Shown here: positions 1 to 11,400 of the stretch, one piece after another
How the letters are laid out: each line of letters begins with the position of its first letter
Position numbering within the stretch: position 1 is the first letter of the stretch
From: Haliclystus octoradiatus
Lineage: Eukaryota; Cnidaria; Staurozoa; Stauromedusae; Haliclystidae
Assembly (NCBI GenBank): GCA_916610825.1
Contig: OU744452.1
Coordinates: 2,949,543-3,013,542, forward strand
Length of the DNA stretch: 64,000 nucleotides
Direction of reading: 5' to 3'
Program-made: the position numbers and the translations under genes
The notes under the pieces: model-generated
The model's database searches: none
The model's input: only the letters and a program-made list of their open reading frames with translations
Told to the model about the DNA's origin: nothing

Positions 1-2690
1 GTAAGATTTTTGTTACATGAATTCGAGACTGAATAGAGTTGACTAGCTCATAGCTTATGCTACCATGTATACGTAAACATGATCTAAACCAGTCATTTAG
101 ATGTGAAGAGATTTTCCGAAAGGCTGTGAATGTTTCAGAGCTGTTGAAATTATTACGAGACTGAATTTTGTTTGCATCGTGCAAAAACTGAAATCCATTA
201 TCGGTGTTGTTCTGGATATTTAATTCTTTCTCATGACTCCTTTGATTTATTGACATTCCCTCATGACAAGTTTTACAGTCATACATTTACTGCATTCTAA
301 ATAAGTGATGATGATGATTCATGCTATTAAAGGGAGCAAAGCGACCTCTGAGGAAGCTGAAGGCTGACTGGCCCCGGGTGCAGGCCGCAAGCCAAAGGCT
401 TGTAACATATAACGGCGAAAGTCAATGATGACAGTTTCGATATATTGTACTCAAAGGAACGTTGTAAGAATTAGAACACTATTGTCGCTATTGCTGTTTC
501 GCTTCTAATACATTTGTATTGAACCAATCGCTGCAGCTATATTCCAACAACCAAACATTCAAAATATTGTCCAGCTAGATAGTTGTGTAGAATCTACTTG
601 TTTCCTTTTGTTTTGAAGAAATAACTAGTTTGGAACAAGACCTTCAACCAAAAAAGATTAAAGAAAAAAATTACATATGCAAAATTTCTGTTGCTACATG
701 AAAAAGTTACAAAGGCATCAAAAGGATACCTCAAAACAAATCATAATCGGAAAAAGTCAGCCCGTCTTGACGAGATTCCGGCCCGGGTGTAACTCCCATA
801 CTGCTGCTATATGGGGACGTGCCCCTTTTTTGGGGCCCCAAGCATATTCCAGCTGATAAATATACTTATTGGGTAGAAACATTTAGAATATTAAACGTTT
901 TGGGTTCCATTTCGATTTTCTAGAGAATTTGTGAAAAAACTGAATCTGAAGGCTGAAAACTGAAATCTGGATTTGAATTTTTACCCATGAAAATGGAACA
1001 TACCCGCATAGAGCCTATATGGAAGTACCCTCCCTGGACATTTTGGGTAGCATTTTCAAGTTTTTAAAACAATTTGGGTAGCTTTTAAAGGATTTTTGGA
1101 ACTTTTCGGGTACTTCACATTTTTCCCAAGTGGCACCCCCCTATCAATGTGGCACACCCTTCATTGGCAACCGAAGGAGATGCTTCGACGGGGCTATGGG
1201 AGAGTAGTATCTTTTCACAATGTTTTGTATCGTAAATTGTGTTATTTAAAAGTTTCTTTGTCAGCTATGTCTGACCGTGTTTTGTGGCGTTCTTTGTGTA
1301 GCAAATGTGTAAGGCGTAAGAGGGACGGTACATTCCTATAATGTGACTGTCTATACTACTACTACTACATGTAGTTACCCCTCCGGGATTCCGGCTGAGC
1401 ATCTCGGTTATACCTACCTGGCTCGTTTTCTCATGTGACAGCTAAGAGAGCCGATATCTCGGAAAACTGAGGCAGCCTGTTTTTCCGGGCTTATTATAGC
1501 AATATGAACACCCTCTTAGATTTAAGAAAAATGAAACGAATTTGATTTCATTGTCGACTAGAATGATTCAAGAAACATCTCAAAATTGAAAATTTGAATA
1601 TTTTTATGAATTCAAATATTGTTCTTTTCTTTTCTTTTCTTCTGTTGTGTTATTGTTTTATTCTTTTAGTCGTGTATAATTGTATTAAGAAAAATAAATT
1701 TAGAATTTGTCATGGTTTAACAATTTCGGATATCGGTTATTTATATATTTCAGCAGGTGTTGCACATGCATAAATAGGATCACGAAAAGGGCAATACATA
1801 TATCTTTGTTTAAATTTTTTAAATTAGTTGCGCTACTAGAAATTGAGAACTATAATAGCTATAAAGTTCAAAATAATGTAGATAATTTTTCAAATTCATC
1901 CAATCTTTGGTATGCAAAACTCAGACTAACAGCTAAATAAACTCGCTGTGTCGTTGAATTTATTGTAATAGAGAGCATCTTAATTTCATGTTTTTCTTTT
2001 ACTTGAGAATCAAAGATCAACCAGAGAAAACTAAATTATAGAATTAATTCAAAACAAACAACGGCTTTAAGAAATGCCATAGAAGGATATGAATATGAAG
2101 AATATATACAATATAATAAACATTATGTAAAGTTTTCTATACTATTTACAGTAAATCATCATTGAGAATTTGAATTGAAGTAAGCTTTGGTTTGCTAGGC
2201 TCGAGATATAAAAAGATTTTAGATGAATGCTCATACCAATACACTCTTCAAGTTTAAGATTTACAAATTTATGCAAACTTTTTATATTATATTTCATATT
2301 AAAAGTCATTGTGCTCATGATTTATAGAGTTGTGTATCATATCACTGACGTTACTTTCAATGAACATTGTAATTGAGAAAGTAAAAACCTTGCTGTCCCG
2401 CTCGTTGACGCTTACTCCATTACAGCGTGCGACATGTGAATGTACAAGAAATCAGTTCTGTTACAGAGTAAACTTCTCTGCCTGATTTATATAGTAACAT
2501 TCAAAAGCCTCTATTTATTCGAAAGAGCTGGACTTGCTGAAGTGCACCTTTCGTCATTTTGCAAAGTATTTTGGACATAGCTTATTGGTATAATAAATTT
2601 TCTAACTGCATATAATATACAATCTGTATTTAGATATTATAACTAGACCACATTTTAGTAACAGTTCCGCTCTATTTTGTTTTTACCTGT
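1..2690. other. Intergenic, no gene recognised
   Basis: AT-rich sequence with only short reading frames that show no recognisable motif on either strand. GC-richer patches lie near 360-400 and 780-830, and a short TTTTC run near 1622-1640. Nothing else is supported. Confidence 0.6.
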
Positions 2691-2706
2691 CATTTTTGAC
2701 GAATTA

Positions 2707-2758
2707 AATGAACGAATGAATGAATAAATGAATGAATGAATGAATGAATGAATGAATA
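2707..2758. repeat. (AATG)n microsatellite
   Basis: About 13 near-perfect copies of a 4-bp AATG unit with one AATA variant. Similar AATG/ATTC tails end a non-LTR retrotransposon near 7970-8000, so this may be the remnant tail of another copy, but no coding remnant is visible beside it. Confidence 0.85.
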
Positions 2759-4639
2759 AGATAATATATGTTATGGTGTCCTTATATCGCTATATACGTC
2801 CGTTGTATTAATCTTCTATGTCCTTCAAAGACTTCTATGTTTTTATGAACAACATACAGATATTCATATTTTATCTGCCATGCTAATTAATACAATTATA
2901 GTGTGTTATAGCGTTCAACAAAAACTGACGATGGAAAACAAAAACGTATGCCTGAAAATATGCTTCTAGAAAATGCTACGCAGGTGTCACCTTATAGCAA
3001 CATTCGATAGTACTACAAATTAATCATAACGTTTACCAGCTGTTGTATTACTGCGCATGTACGTTATCGTATCTCTAGAGGCACATGTTACCGGCTGCTA
3101 TCTTTCCCCACACATATTTCAAGTAATAATAATAATAATAATAATAATTTTATAACGAGAGACAAACACGATTCTCTGAAGCAAACGTTTTTGGCTTGAA
3201 TATTATTGTTATGTTATTTACAATCGAACATAATAGTATCGTACATACAATGTGCTCGTGTCTTAAAATGATTATTTGATGGTTTCCTAAAGAAAATCTT
3301 TTGGTTTTATTGTTATAAATATACCACTGTGGAGTATAAACCAAAGCACATTGGCAAGGGTATGTAAAATATAATGCATTATGATATACCCATGTTGATA
3401 TATGGTCTACTTTTATCAACAATAATAACAATATGCTATTTCTTTTATGTCTACCTACATTAAAAATACATTACAATACCAAATTTAAAATCAGTAAATT
3501 TTAAATTGTAGCTTACTAGTTTTGTTTAGTTCAAGCTATAGCATTTACAGGTGTCAAATTAGGCGATATCCTGTTATATATTGAAATCTATCTTTCAAAG
3601 TATCAAAATTTAATTATTTTTGATTCACAGTCATTAAAATTGACAAGTATAGTTTGAAGCCAATCTCATGCATTCGCATATAAATAATCTTGATATCATT
3701 TTATATAAGCTATAATTCTATATATCTACATCGATTTGTTTACTTCGTTGCATGTTGTATATGTCATAGAATCTTGTTTTCAATGCACATAATAATCTAC
3801 CAAGTTGTATAGGTACTGTAAATTAACTCTATAGAGAAATTATCGCGGTTTAAGAATTGAATAAAGTATTGTGTTTAAAAGAAAAAAACTCACTCATATT
3901 TGTAGTTTATAGTTTTACAAACACAAATAACCTTGTTTTGTAATTTCCATTGTTCTGATTGGTCTATAAGATAGAGATATTATCGGATATTTTATAACGA
4001 AATATGACGTAATTATTGTTCATTTAATAATAACTCTGTATGAAGACACGCATAGAGTTTTTGGCGAATCCTTATAAAAATTTAAAACTAATGATCATAA
4101 TTTAAGCCTCTAGAATCTTTTGATTATGAGTTGAGTTCGAACTTCAAATCCACAGCGAAACTTGAATTTTATGAAAAACGAACAGTAAAATCGTTTACGT
4201 TATTCATAAGGCAAATCTTGTTTTTATATTTTTTTACATAAAGGTTCATTCACGGCTTTTGCCTCTATATCGCAATTCCTGCATTCTGGGATCAGAAAAA
4301 TTGGTATTCTGCAGTGTTCATTTGTTTGTTTCATTAAACTCAAGTCTCCCAACATTCTTCTATAATAATTTTACGATTAAGCAACGTAAAACGTGCAATA
4401 AACCCTGATTGTTATCTCTGACAATTTTATTTTATCTTCTGGTCATAAGATTTAGACCAAGGATAGACAAGCTGGCTATTGGACTGAAAATAGCTCATAA
4501 ATTTCAAATTGAAAACAAACTTTCGGATTCCAATATTTCTATATTCATCCTGGCATGGTAGCATGCTAGATGTGTTATAGTATAACATGTTTTGAATGAT
4601 TTGCATTCGACGAAAAACTGAATAATAAACTTAAGGCCG
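2759..4639. other. Intergenic, no gene recognised
   Basis: AT-rich, without a convincing reading frame. It holds a short AAT run at about 3124-3148. A 93-residue minus-strand frame at 3150-3431 has no recognisable features. Confidence 0.6.
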
Positions 4640-4672
4640 TATATATATATATATATATATAGTATATATATA
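4640..4672. repeat. (TA)n microsatellite
   Basis: An interrupted run of TA dinucleotides. Further TA runs sit at about 4842-4873 and 5188-5218, so they bracket the ribozyme-bearing block that follows. Confidence 0.85.
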
Positions 4673-4734
4673 ATAAAATTTATGTTTATCTAATAGCAGA
4701 TAATATAGGGCTCTATGTCTTCATTTGACTGACT

Positions 4735-4841
4735 TGACTGAGTAAAAAATCTGTCTGAAGATCGCTGTGAAAAGCGTGAAACTTGAGTAACAGTAAAGAA
4801 TGTGTATTCTTTGACTCTTTCGCCATATATTATTATTATAG
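4735..4841 (+). mobile_element. Terminal fragment of a Penelope-like element with ATT tail
   Basis: The hammerhead and about 50 bp after it, ending CTTTCGCCATAT then (ATT)n, match the reverse complement of 45735-45797. There the same end follows a minus-strand RT fragment and runs into the large AAT array. No RT coding sequence is left here, so this is a solo terminal piece. Confidence 0.65.
4751..4793 (+). ncRNA. Hammerhead ribozyme of Penelope-like type
   Basis: All elements of a minimal type I hammerhead can be read on the plus strand. Stem I is CTGT (4751-4754) paired with ACAG (4790-4793). The core CTGAAGA is at 4755-4761. Stem II pairs CGC with GCG (4763-4765 with 4774-4776). GAAA is at 4778-4781. 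A very short stem III ACT/AGT follows, and the cleavage nucleotide is A4789. Penelope-like elements are known to carry such short-stem hammerheads in their terminal repeats. The closing pair of stem II (U-U) is non-canonical. A second copy of this family is at 42979-43018. Confidence 0.7.
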
Positions 4842-4873
4842 CATATATATATATGCTACATATATATATATAT

Positions 4874-5183
4874 AGCAGCAGACATGTACATGTTTCTGGC
4901 CATTAGCCTTCATCAGTACTGCTCAGTGAGCGAACAAGCAACTGACTTCAGAATACACCTAAGTCAAGATGAGTTATAAATGTGGTGAAAAAATTCATCA
5001 CATGAGAAAAACATCTGTGCCATACCATAGTGATCAAACTACCGAAGTAGTGGACAATGCATAATGCAAATAGTATAGACACATCCTGAGTCGATAGTGC
5101 TCAAAATTACGCATGCGCATTCGAGACATACATAGCAGCAGACAAGTACATGTTTCTGGCCATTAGCCTTCATCAGTACTGCT
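4874..5183 (-). ncRNA. Retrozyme-like dimer: 260-bp unit bounded by two hammerhead motifs
   Basis: Two 50-bp segments, 4874-4923 and 5134-5183, differ at one base and lie exactly 260 bp apart. Read on the minus strand each is a type I hammerhead. Stem I pairs AGCAGTA with TGCTGCT (7 bp, one G-U). The core is CTGATGA, stem II GGC/GCC, then GAAA. Stem III is the self-complementary CATGTACATGT region, and cleavage follows C. Predicted cleavage sites are next to 4881 and 5141, which would release a 260-nt RNA. Animal retrozymes are short non-coding retroelements with this layout. There is no reading frame inside. The usual G-C closing pair of stem II is A-A in both copies. The alternative is a Penelope terminal-repeat dimer. 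Confidence 0.68.
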
Positions 5184-5218
5184 CAGTGTATATATATATA
5201 TATATATATATGATATAT

Positions 5219-6440
5219 ATTTAGAACATATCAAGGATCTGCTACGATGGATTCTTGCAATTTGATTGGTTAACGCCAATGACGCCATTTCACCATAGCC
5301 GAGCTTGACCCCGTCGATTTCAAGAAATTTATGAATATACCAAAAAAACGATAATTAATTAAATATGGCATTATAAACTGGCAAGTAATAAAAAGTAAAA
5401 AGCAAATACAGTGAATATTTGTAGAGTCATATACAATTTCATTGAGTTACTGTCTCATGCAGTTTCTCAGTTGTTCAAAAAAAATCAAATGGCTTGCAGG
5501 AGAAATATCTGAGCCAGTAAACAAACAGTTTTAAAGTGTATAGATATATTTCGCACAAATTAACAATTCAAAAACAATTTGCCTAACTTTTAACTTTTAT
5601 ACAGTATTGATAATTGTAAAAACATAACATAAAATTACTTCATTTCATTAATACATCCCCTCATCCTTTTATGGTCAATTTTTACAAGTTCCTAGATATA
5701 AGTATAAGCACTAAATTCCTGGCATAGAAAGGAAAGCTTTCGATAGACTACCAAAACCAAAACATAGGCTAAACAAATTCAACCGCTAAAATTTCAAATA
5801 ATTAAACCATTTCTCCAAATGAAAGTTAGCAACATTAGATAATCAGTTAGCTGAAAAGTTATCATAAATTCAATAATCTGCCCTTTTAAATAGACAATTA
5901 GCAAACATTTAGTCAATAAATATTTCTTTGTTTCATTTCTTTCTTCGCGTTCACGGCTTGTTACGAAATTCTTCAAATTACAGGTAAGAAACATTTTCTT
6001 TCCTTTTCAAGTTTTTCCAGTCAGTTTTCCGTAATGAATAACACACATAGGACATAAGAACTTAGAAAATATTGTTTTAAGATAAGAATCAATGACTATG
6101 TAAGAAAACGATGTTGAGTATCCATTCTTTTAATTCCAAGAAGAGAAATCCGGGAGAAATATAAATTTCTCGATATCAATTTTTCCTCACAGCTTTAAGT
6201 TGATTTGAAAAGGGCAAGTGTACAACTCTCGACTCAGCTTTCTTCCTGTGACGTCACGAAAATAGGGGAATTACATACTTGATCATGGATTGTAAAGATC
6301 AGAAGATGCTCTGAAAAACGTCCCCAGCAGTCACAAATCGGGGCTGGCTATGTTCTAAACCAAATAGTTCATACTTTCCGTGAATTATGCTCTGATAGCA
6401 CCACTCGAGTCACTTCAGGAGAAAACTCGAAGCCGAAAAT
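5219..6440 (+). repeat. Dispersed repeat, copy 1
   Basis: About 1.2 kb that reappears in reverse orientation at about 35690-36865 with moderate divergence. Shared landmarks include a segment reading GGTTAACGCC near one end and a stretch containing TGACGTCAC near the other. The ends carry short inverted TTAGAACATA/TATGTTCTAA sequences. No protein is encoded, so a non-autonomous transposon is likely. Confidence 0.6.
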
Positions 6441-6444
6441 TATG

Positions 6445-7010
6445 AACTATTTGTTTAATATATTTACAAAATAGAATTACGAGTGAAACTTTCATCGAAT
6501 CCCTAATACCGGAATGTTGCCAATAAAACCAAAATCAAACCACATTCAATTTTTGAATCGAAATGAATATGGAGTTCATGATCCCGCTATGAAAAACGGT
6601 AACCCTGGTAAAAAAACAACATTACTTTGAATCATTATTTGGCAATTTGCACTTTTCTCATATTGACATGATACTCTCCATTATTGATCGAAGGCGATGT
6701 GAATATGGCCTGATAACAACTGAGGGAGGAACTCGGTCATATTCGTCGATATTCATCGAGCCTGACATCAATAGTTGTTTTAGTCGATGAAAAGCTAGTT
6801 AATTTGTAATATGTAATCATAGTATGAGTATTAATATAATGTAATGCATTAAAAATGCAATTATCAGTTGCATCTTTAGCCAACGGTAAAAAAATAAGGA
6901 TCGTTCAATAAAGCTTTAATATTGACCGCTTCTTGACCAATCAAATTGCTCTATTTTTGTATTGACCTGTTAGTCGACTACTAATGCACGCTGTTCATGA
7001 TAATTAATAA
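6445..7010. other. Non-coding, no gene recognised
   Basis: AT-rich sequence between a dispersed repeat and an RT fragment. A weak inverted repeat around GAATATGGCC ... GGTCATATTC lies near 6700-6755. Nothing else is supported. Confidence 0.5.
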
Positions 7011-7013
7011 CCC

Positions 7014-7883
7014 ATGTTGCAAAAAGTATTCAATATTTTGCTTAATAGCGACATAAAGTATCAGATTATCAGCAGCAGTAGTATCAGGTTATATGCAGAC
7101 GATTGTAAGCTGTTCTTTACGTGTGACTCAAATGCTGATCATATTGCCTTGCAAGCTGATTTAGACAACATCTTGCAGTGGGCCACTCATAACCAGCTAA
7201 AAATGGCATGCCATAAATGCGATGTATTACATTTGGGAAAAAATAATCCTAAGCAAAATTATCATCTTGGAGAAGTAGATTTAGAATCTGTTGATAAAAT
7301 CAGAGATCTAGGTGTTTTAATGACATCAACGGTAAATTTTTCTACACATATTACAACAATTGTAAAAAAAGCATCTATTCGTAGTAGAATGATTAATCGT
7401 GTATTTTATAGCAGAGATTGTTCATATAAAATCAAACTATTTATGACGTATGTGCGTCCCATCCTTGAATATGCCAGTAAGGTCTGGTCACCAATTTTGA
7501 TAAAAGATAACAAATTGCTAGAATCTGCGCAACGACGATTTTCAAAAAGACTGCTGTATCAATACGATTTAATTTATAAAGAACGCATCGTTAATTTGAA
7601 TATCGAAACACTTGAAAGTAGAAGATTGATTGCTGACATATCATTTTGTTATAAAGTTATTAATAGTTTTGTGGATATTGACTCCAGTAACCTTATTACT
7701 GTCACTCCACATGGTCGACTTGTTGTGCCAATGGCGCATTCAAATCGCCATCGTCAAACCTTTTTTGTAAGATGCATAAATGTATATAACTCGTTAAGCC
7801 TGGAAACACGTCAGGCACCCAATGTTTATAAATTCAAAATATATCTCTCCAATGAAAATCTATCTAAATTCTTAATTATGTAA
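7014..7883 (+). pseudogene. 5'-truncated non-LTR retrotransposon RT (C-terminal part)
   Basis: The frame is open for 289 codons. It begins just before the catalytic LYADD motif of a Jockey/CR1-type reverse transcriptase (near residue 27). It continues through the thumb-like region (QADLDNILQWATHNQLKM, then a DLGVLM segment) and the usual YVRPILEYASKVWSP region to a natural stop. The endonuclease domain and the first half of the RT are missing, as expected for 5' truncation during insertion. A 3' untranslated stretch and an ATTC tail follow at 7968-7999. The frame is intact where present, so the insertion may be fairly young, but it cannot be active. Confidence 0.88.
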
Positions 7884-7967
7884 AACTATTTAATCATTTG
7901 TTAATTTATGTTATGTTATTCTGTATGTAATTCACATTTATATGCTGTTATGCAGAAATAAACAAAT

Positions 7968-7999
7968 CATTCATTCATTCATTCATTCATTCATTCATA
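7968..7999 (+). repeat. (ATTC)n 3' tail of the non-LTR element
   Basis: Eight ATTC units directly after AATAAACAAATC at the end of the RT element. Simple-repeat tails instead of poly(A) are usual for CR1/L2-like families. Confidence 0.8.
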
Positions 8000-8044
8000 A
8001 AGTTTATCGCCTTCAATTTAAGTTGTCGCAAAGTGATCAGCATT

Positions 8045-8232
8045 AAAGGGTTACCACATACTTGCCATGTTTGTATCCATATTTACTAAACGAGAAAATG
8101 TTGGGAGACACGAGTGAAGCGCTAAAAATCACGAGCTCAGAGCGAGTGATTTTTTGCTTCCTGAATGTCTCCCAACTTTTTGGAGTTTAGTAAATATGAA
8201 AACAAACATTTTCAAGCATGTGGTAACCCTTT
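8045..8232. repeat. Hairpin MITE with ~65-bp arms
   Basis: The left arm (AAAGGGTTACCACATA ... TTTACTAAA ... TGTTGGGAGACA) is mirrored by the right arm (TGTCTCCCAAC ... TTTAGTAAATATG ... ATGTGGTAACCCTTT). The loop is short and CGAG-rich. No coding capacity. The Gypsy element lies immediately after the right arm. Confidence 0.7.
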
Positions 8233-8234
8233 TC
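8230..8234. other. Target-site duplication TTTTC (left)
   Basis: Matches 12764-12768 on the far side of the Gypsy element. Five bp is typical of Gypsy integrases. Confidence 0.85.
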
Positions 8235-8408
8235 TGTAATAATAAGTCAAAACAAGACTCGGGGTTGAACGTATAAGAACTTTATTTGAAAACAGAAACA
8301 AACCTTCTATACTCTCGCTATGTCTACAAAATGTGCTGCCATTATGGATAGGCCGGGAGCACATGGTTTTACAGGGAGAATGGGCAAGAAACTAACAAAA
8401 TCATAACA
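8235..8408 (-). repeat. Gypsy 3' LTR
   Basis: 174 bp, identical by eye to 12590-12763. It ends in TG/CA dinucleotides. Read on the element's strand, this is the downstream LTR. Confidence 0.95.
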
Positions 8409-8421
8409 TCTCCCTTCCTTT
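8409..8421 (-). promoter_or_regulatory. Polypurine tract
   Basis: On the minus strand a 13-nt purine run (AAAGGAAGGGAGA) directly abuts the 3' LTR, the position of the plus-strand DNA synthesis primer. Confidence 0.75.
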
Positions 8422-8499
8422 ATAATAAATTATCTGAGATGAAAACTTATTGTTGATATGATAATAGAATGGTGGTTACAAATCAGTTAATAATTATTG

Positions 8500-11400
8500 C
8501 TAGAATTGTTCAATCAATCGTTGAGTAGGCTTACTAATACGACCAGCTCTTGTGACAATTGGAGATGGATTGTTAGTAGGTCCGGGCACTGTTTCCGAAG
8601 CTGTAGATGATGTACCTTCATTTGATCTGTGTTCTGTGGGCTGTGTTTCTTCAGTATCGAGTGTGGTTCTCGGCGTTGGTATGAATGAATCCTTTGGAGC
8701 TGCTATTAGGTGTTGCCGATTCCGTCGATATACATGGCCACGCTCATCCCTTACAGCATATGATCGGGGTAGCACTTCTGCACTTCGCCAGGTGTCTTCA
8801 TTATTCGGTCTGATTCTTACTTTATCACCAGCGTGTAGCTTTGGAAGTACATGGCTGCCTCTGTCGTATAACTCTTTGGATATCACTTGTCTGTCTAGAA
8901 GAGACTGCGAGACTTGTTGCGAGTCAACTGGTGTAGGGCGGAGGAGATCTTGATGAGTAGGAAGTAATGAGCGGGTACGTCTGTTCATCAGCAATTGTAC
9001 AGGAGATAGGCCAATATCCTGAAATGGAGTGTTCCTGTATTGCAATAAACCCTTGAATGGATCATTGTGATCTCGATGTGATTTTTTGAGGATTCGCTTT
9101 GCTGTTTGTATTGCTCTCTCTGCTGCTCCATTAGATTGAGGATATTCTGGCGATGACGGTGTGTGCACAAAACCCCATTCACGAGAAAATTTCTTGAAAA
9201 GATGGCTTTGACTAAAGACATCTCGAGTGTTGCTGAATTGTGATCCATTGTCCGATATCACTTCTCCAGGAATGCCAAATCTGGCGAATATTTTTTTTAG
9301 ATTATTAATGACAATTGGTGCTGATTTGTCACGTAGTAATTCGATTTCGAAGTATTTGGAATAATAATCCGTGACCAGAATGTACGAATAGCCCCCATAT
9401 TCAAATAAATCCACACCAACTTTTGCCCAAGGAATTCCAGGAATCGTTTGCGGAATCAGTGGCTCTTTCGGTTGACAGTTTCTATATGATAAGCATGTTT
9501 GACAAGAGCGCACTTTATCTTTGATTTGACTGGACATTAGGGGCCAGAATACATAATCACGAGCATAAGCCAATGTCTTGGACTCTCCCATATGTGCTTC
9601 ATGTACTTCATCCAGTATCTCTGACCGTAGACAATTTGGCACAACCAAACGACAACTTTTAAATAGGAGACCATCCTCTATAGTTAAATCTTCTCTGAAA
9701 TTCCAGTAGGGAGTGGCTGCTTCGTCAATGAGAAACTTGTTGCTTGGCCAACCATTGAGAACATAGCCCATGACAGTGTTTAGTTTGCTATCTTCTGAAG
9801 TGGCTTTTTTAAAACGATTCAATGCATTATGCTCAATGTTGACATTCTGGATTAAATTGATACCAATGACATCCTCTTCTTCTGCATCTATGACATTATC
9901 TATTGCTGCACGGCTAAGGCAATCGGACATCACTTGGAGCTTTCCAGGAATATATTTTACATGCAAATCATAGCATGTCAGTCTTAAAAGCATTCGTTGG
10001 AGTCGAGGAGGAGCTTCAGACAGAGATTTCTTGAATATTACCTCTAACGGCTTGTGGTCGGTCTCAACTATGGTCTTTCTTCCATATAGATAAGAGTGAA
10101 ACTTTCTCACACCCCAATCTATAGCCAACATTTCTCTCTCGATATTTGCATACCTCTTCTCAGTCTCGGTTAGAGCTCGCGATGCATAGGCGATTGGATT
10201 ACCTTTTTGGAGCAATACCGCGCCAAGACCCTGACCACTTGCGTCCACGTTTAAGATAGTCTCTGCTTCATTGTCAAAATATGAAAGTACTGGTGCAGAA
10301 GTTATGATCTTCTTCAATTCGGAGAAAGCTTGTTCCTGTGGTTTTCCCCAGACAAACGCAATATCTTTCTGTGTGAGGCTTGCAATGGGACCTTGAATAG
10401 AGGCTTTATTCTCAACAAACTTGTCCAAATAGTTGATTGTACCTAACAATCTCAGAACACCAGCTTTATCCTCTGGAGGAGGCATTTTCAAAATTGCAGC
10501 CACCTTTGCTGGATCTGGTTTCAGCCCATTGGCACTAATTGTGTGCCCAACATATTTAACTTCGGAGACACGTAATTTGGTTTTCTTTGGATTGAATTTC
10601 AGCCCAATCTCTCTACTTCGCTGCATTACGGCTTTCATTTTCTCATTCAATTCCTCTTCATCTTTCCCAAATATTAGAAAGTCGTCTACAACGATTTCGA
10701 CTGGAAGACCATCAAATAGACGCATCATTTCTCTGGTGTAAAGTTCCGGTGCAGGTGATATACCAAATGGCAGCCTTGTGAACCTATATGGACCCCACGG
10801 TGTGTTGAATGTGAGTAGCTTTGAACTCTTTTGATCGACAGGCAATTGCCAAAAACCACTACTGGCATCCAACGACGTGAAGATTTTTGCCCCATTTAGT
10901 TTTTGAGCAACTTCTTCAACTGTGGTAAGTGGATGTGGTTGACGCTTTAGAGCTCGATTTAAGTCTCTAGGATCGATGCACAAACGTATGTCATCCTTGG
11001 TAGGTGGACCATTGTTTGATGTACCTTTGGCTCGCCGCTTGTCCACCACCAACATTGATGAGACCCATGGGACATGTCCAAGTTCTTTAACAATGATGCC
11101 ATCCTCAGTCATCTCGGCCAATTTTTCCTTCACACCATGTTGTAGAGCGATTGGTATTTTCCTTGGAGAGTGTATAACTGGTGTCACTGATTCATCAATT
11201 TCCAAATGAACTGCATTCGGCAGTTTTCCAGGTTTACTACTAAAACAATCAAGATACTCACACAAAATAGGATCATTTTCAATATCTGCAGTAATTTCAT
11301 TACGTTGTTTTGCACCAGTAGCTTCTACCAAATTGTCAATTAAATTTAAATTCATAAAACGAACAATCTCTAAATCAATGCAAGCCTCACAGCCTAGCAA

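Noticed and set aside
8552-8953. Plus-strand frames opposite the Gypsy gag-pol (also 10433, 10976, 11333)
   Set aside because: They are antisense shadows of the polyprotein without motifs of their own.
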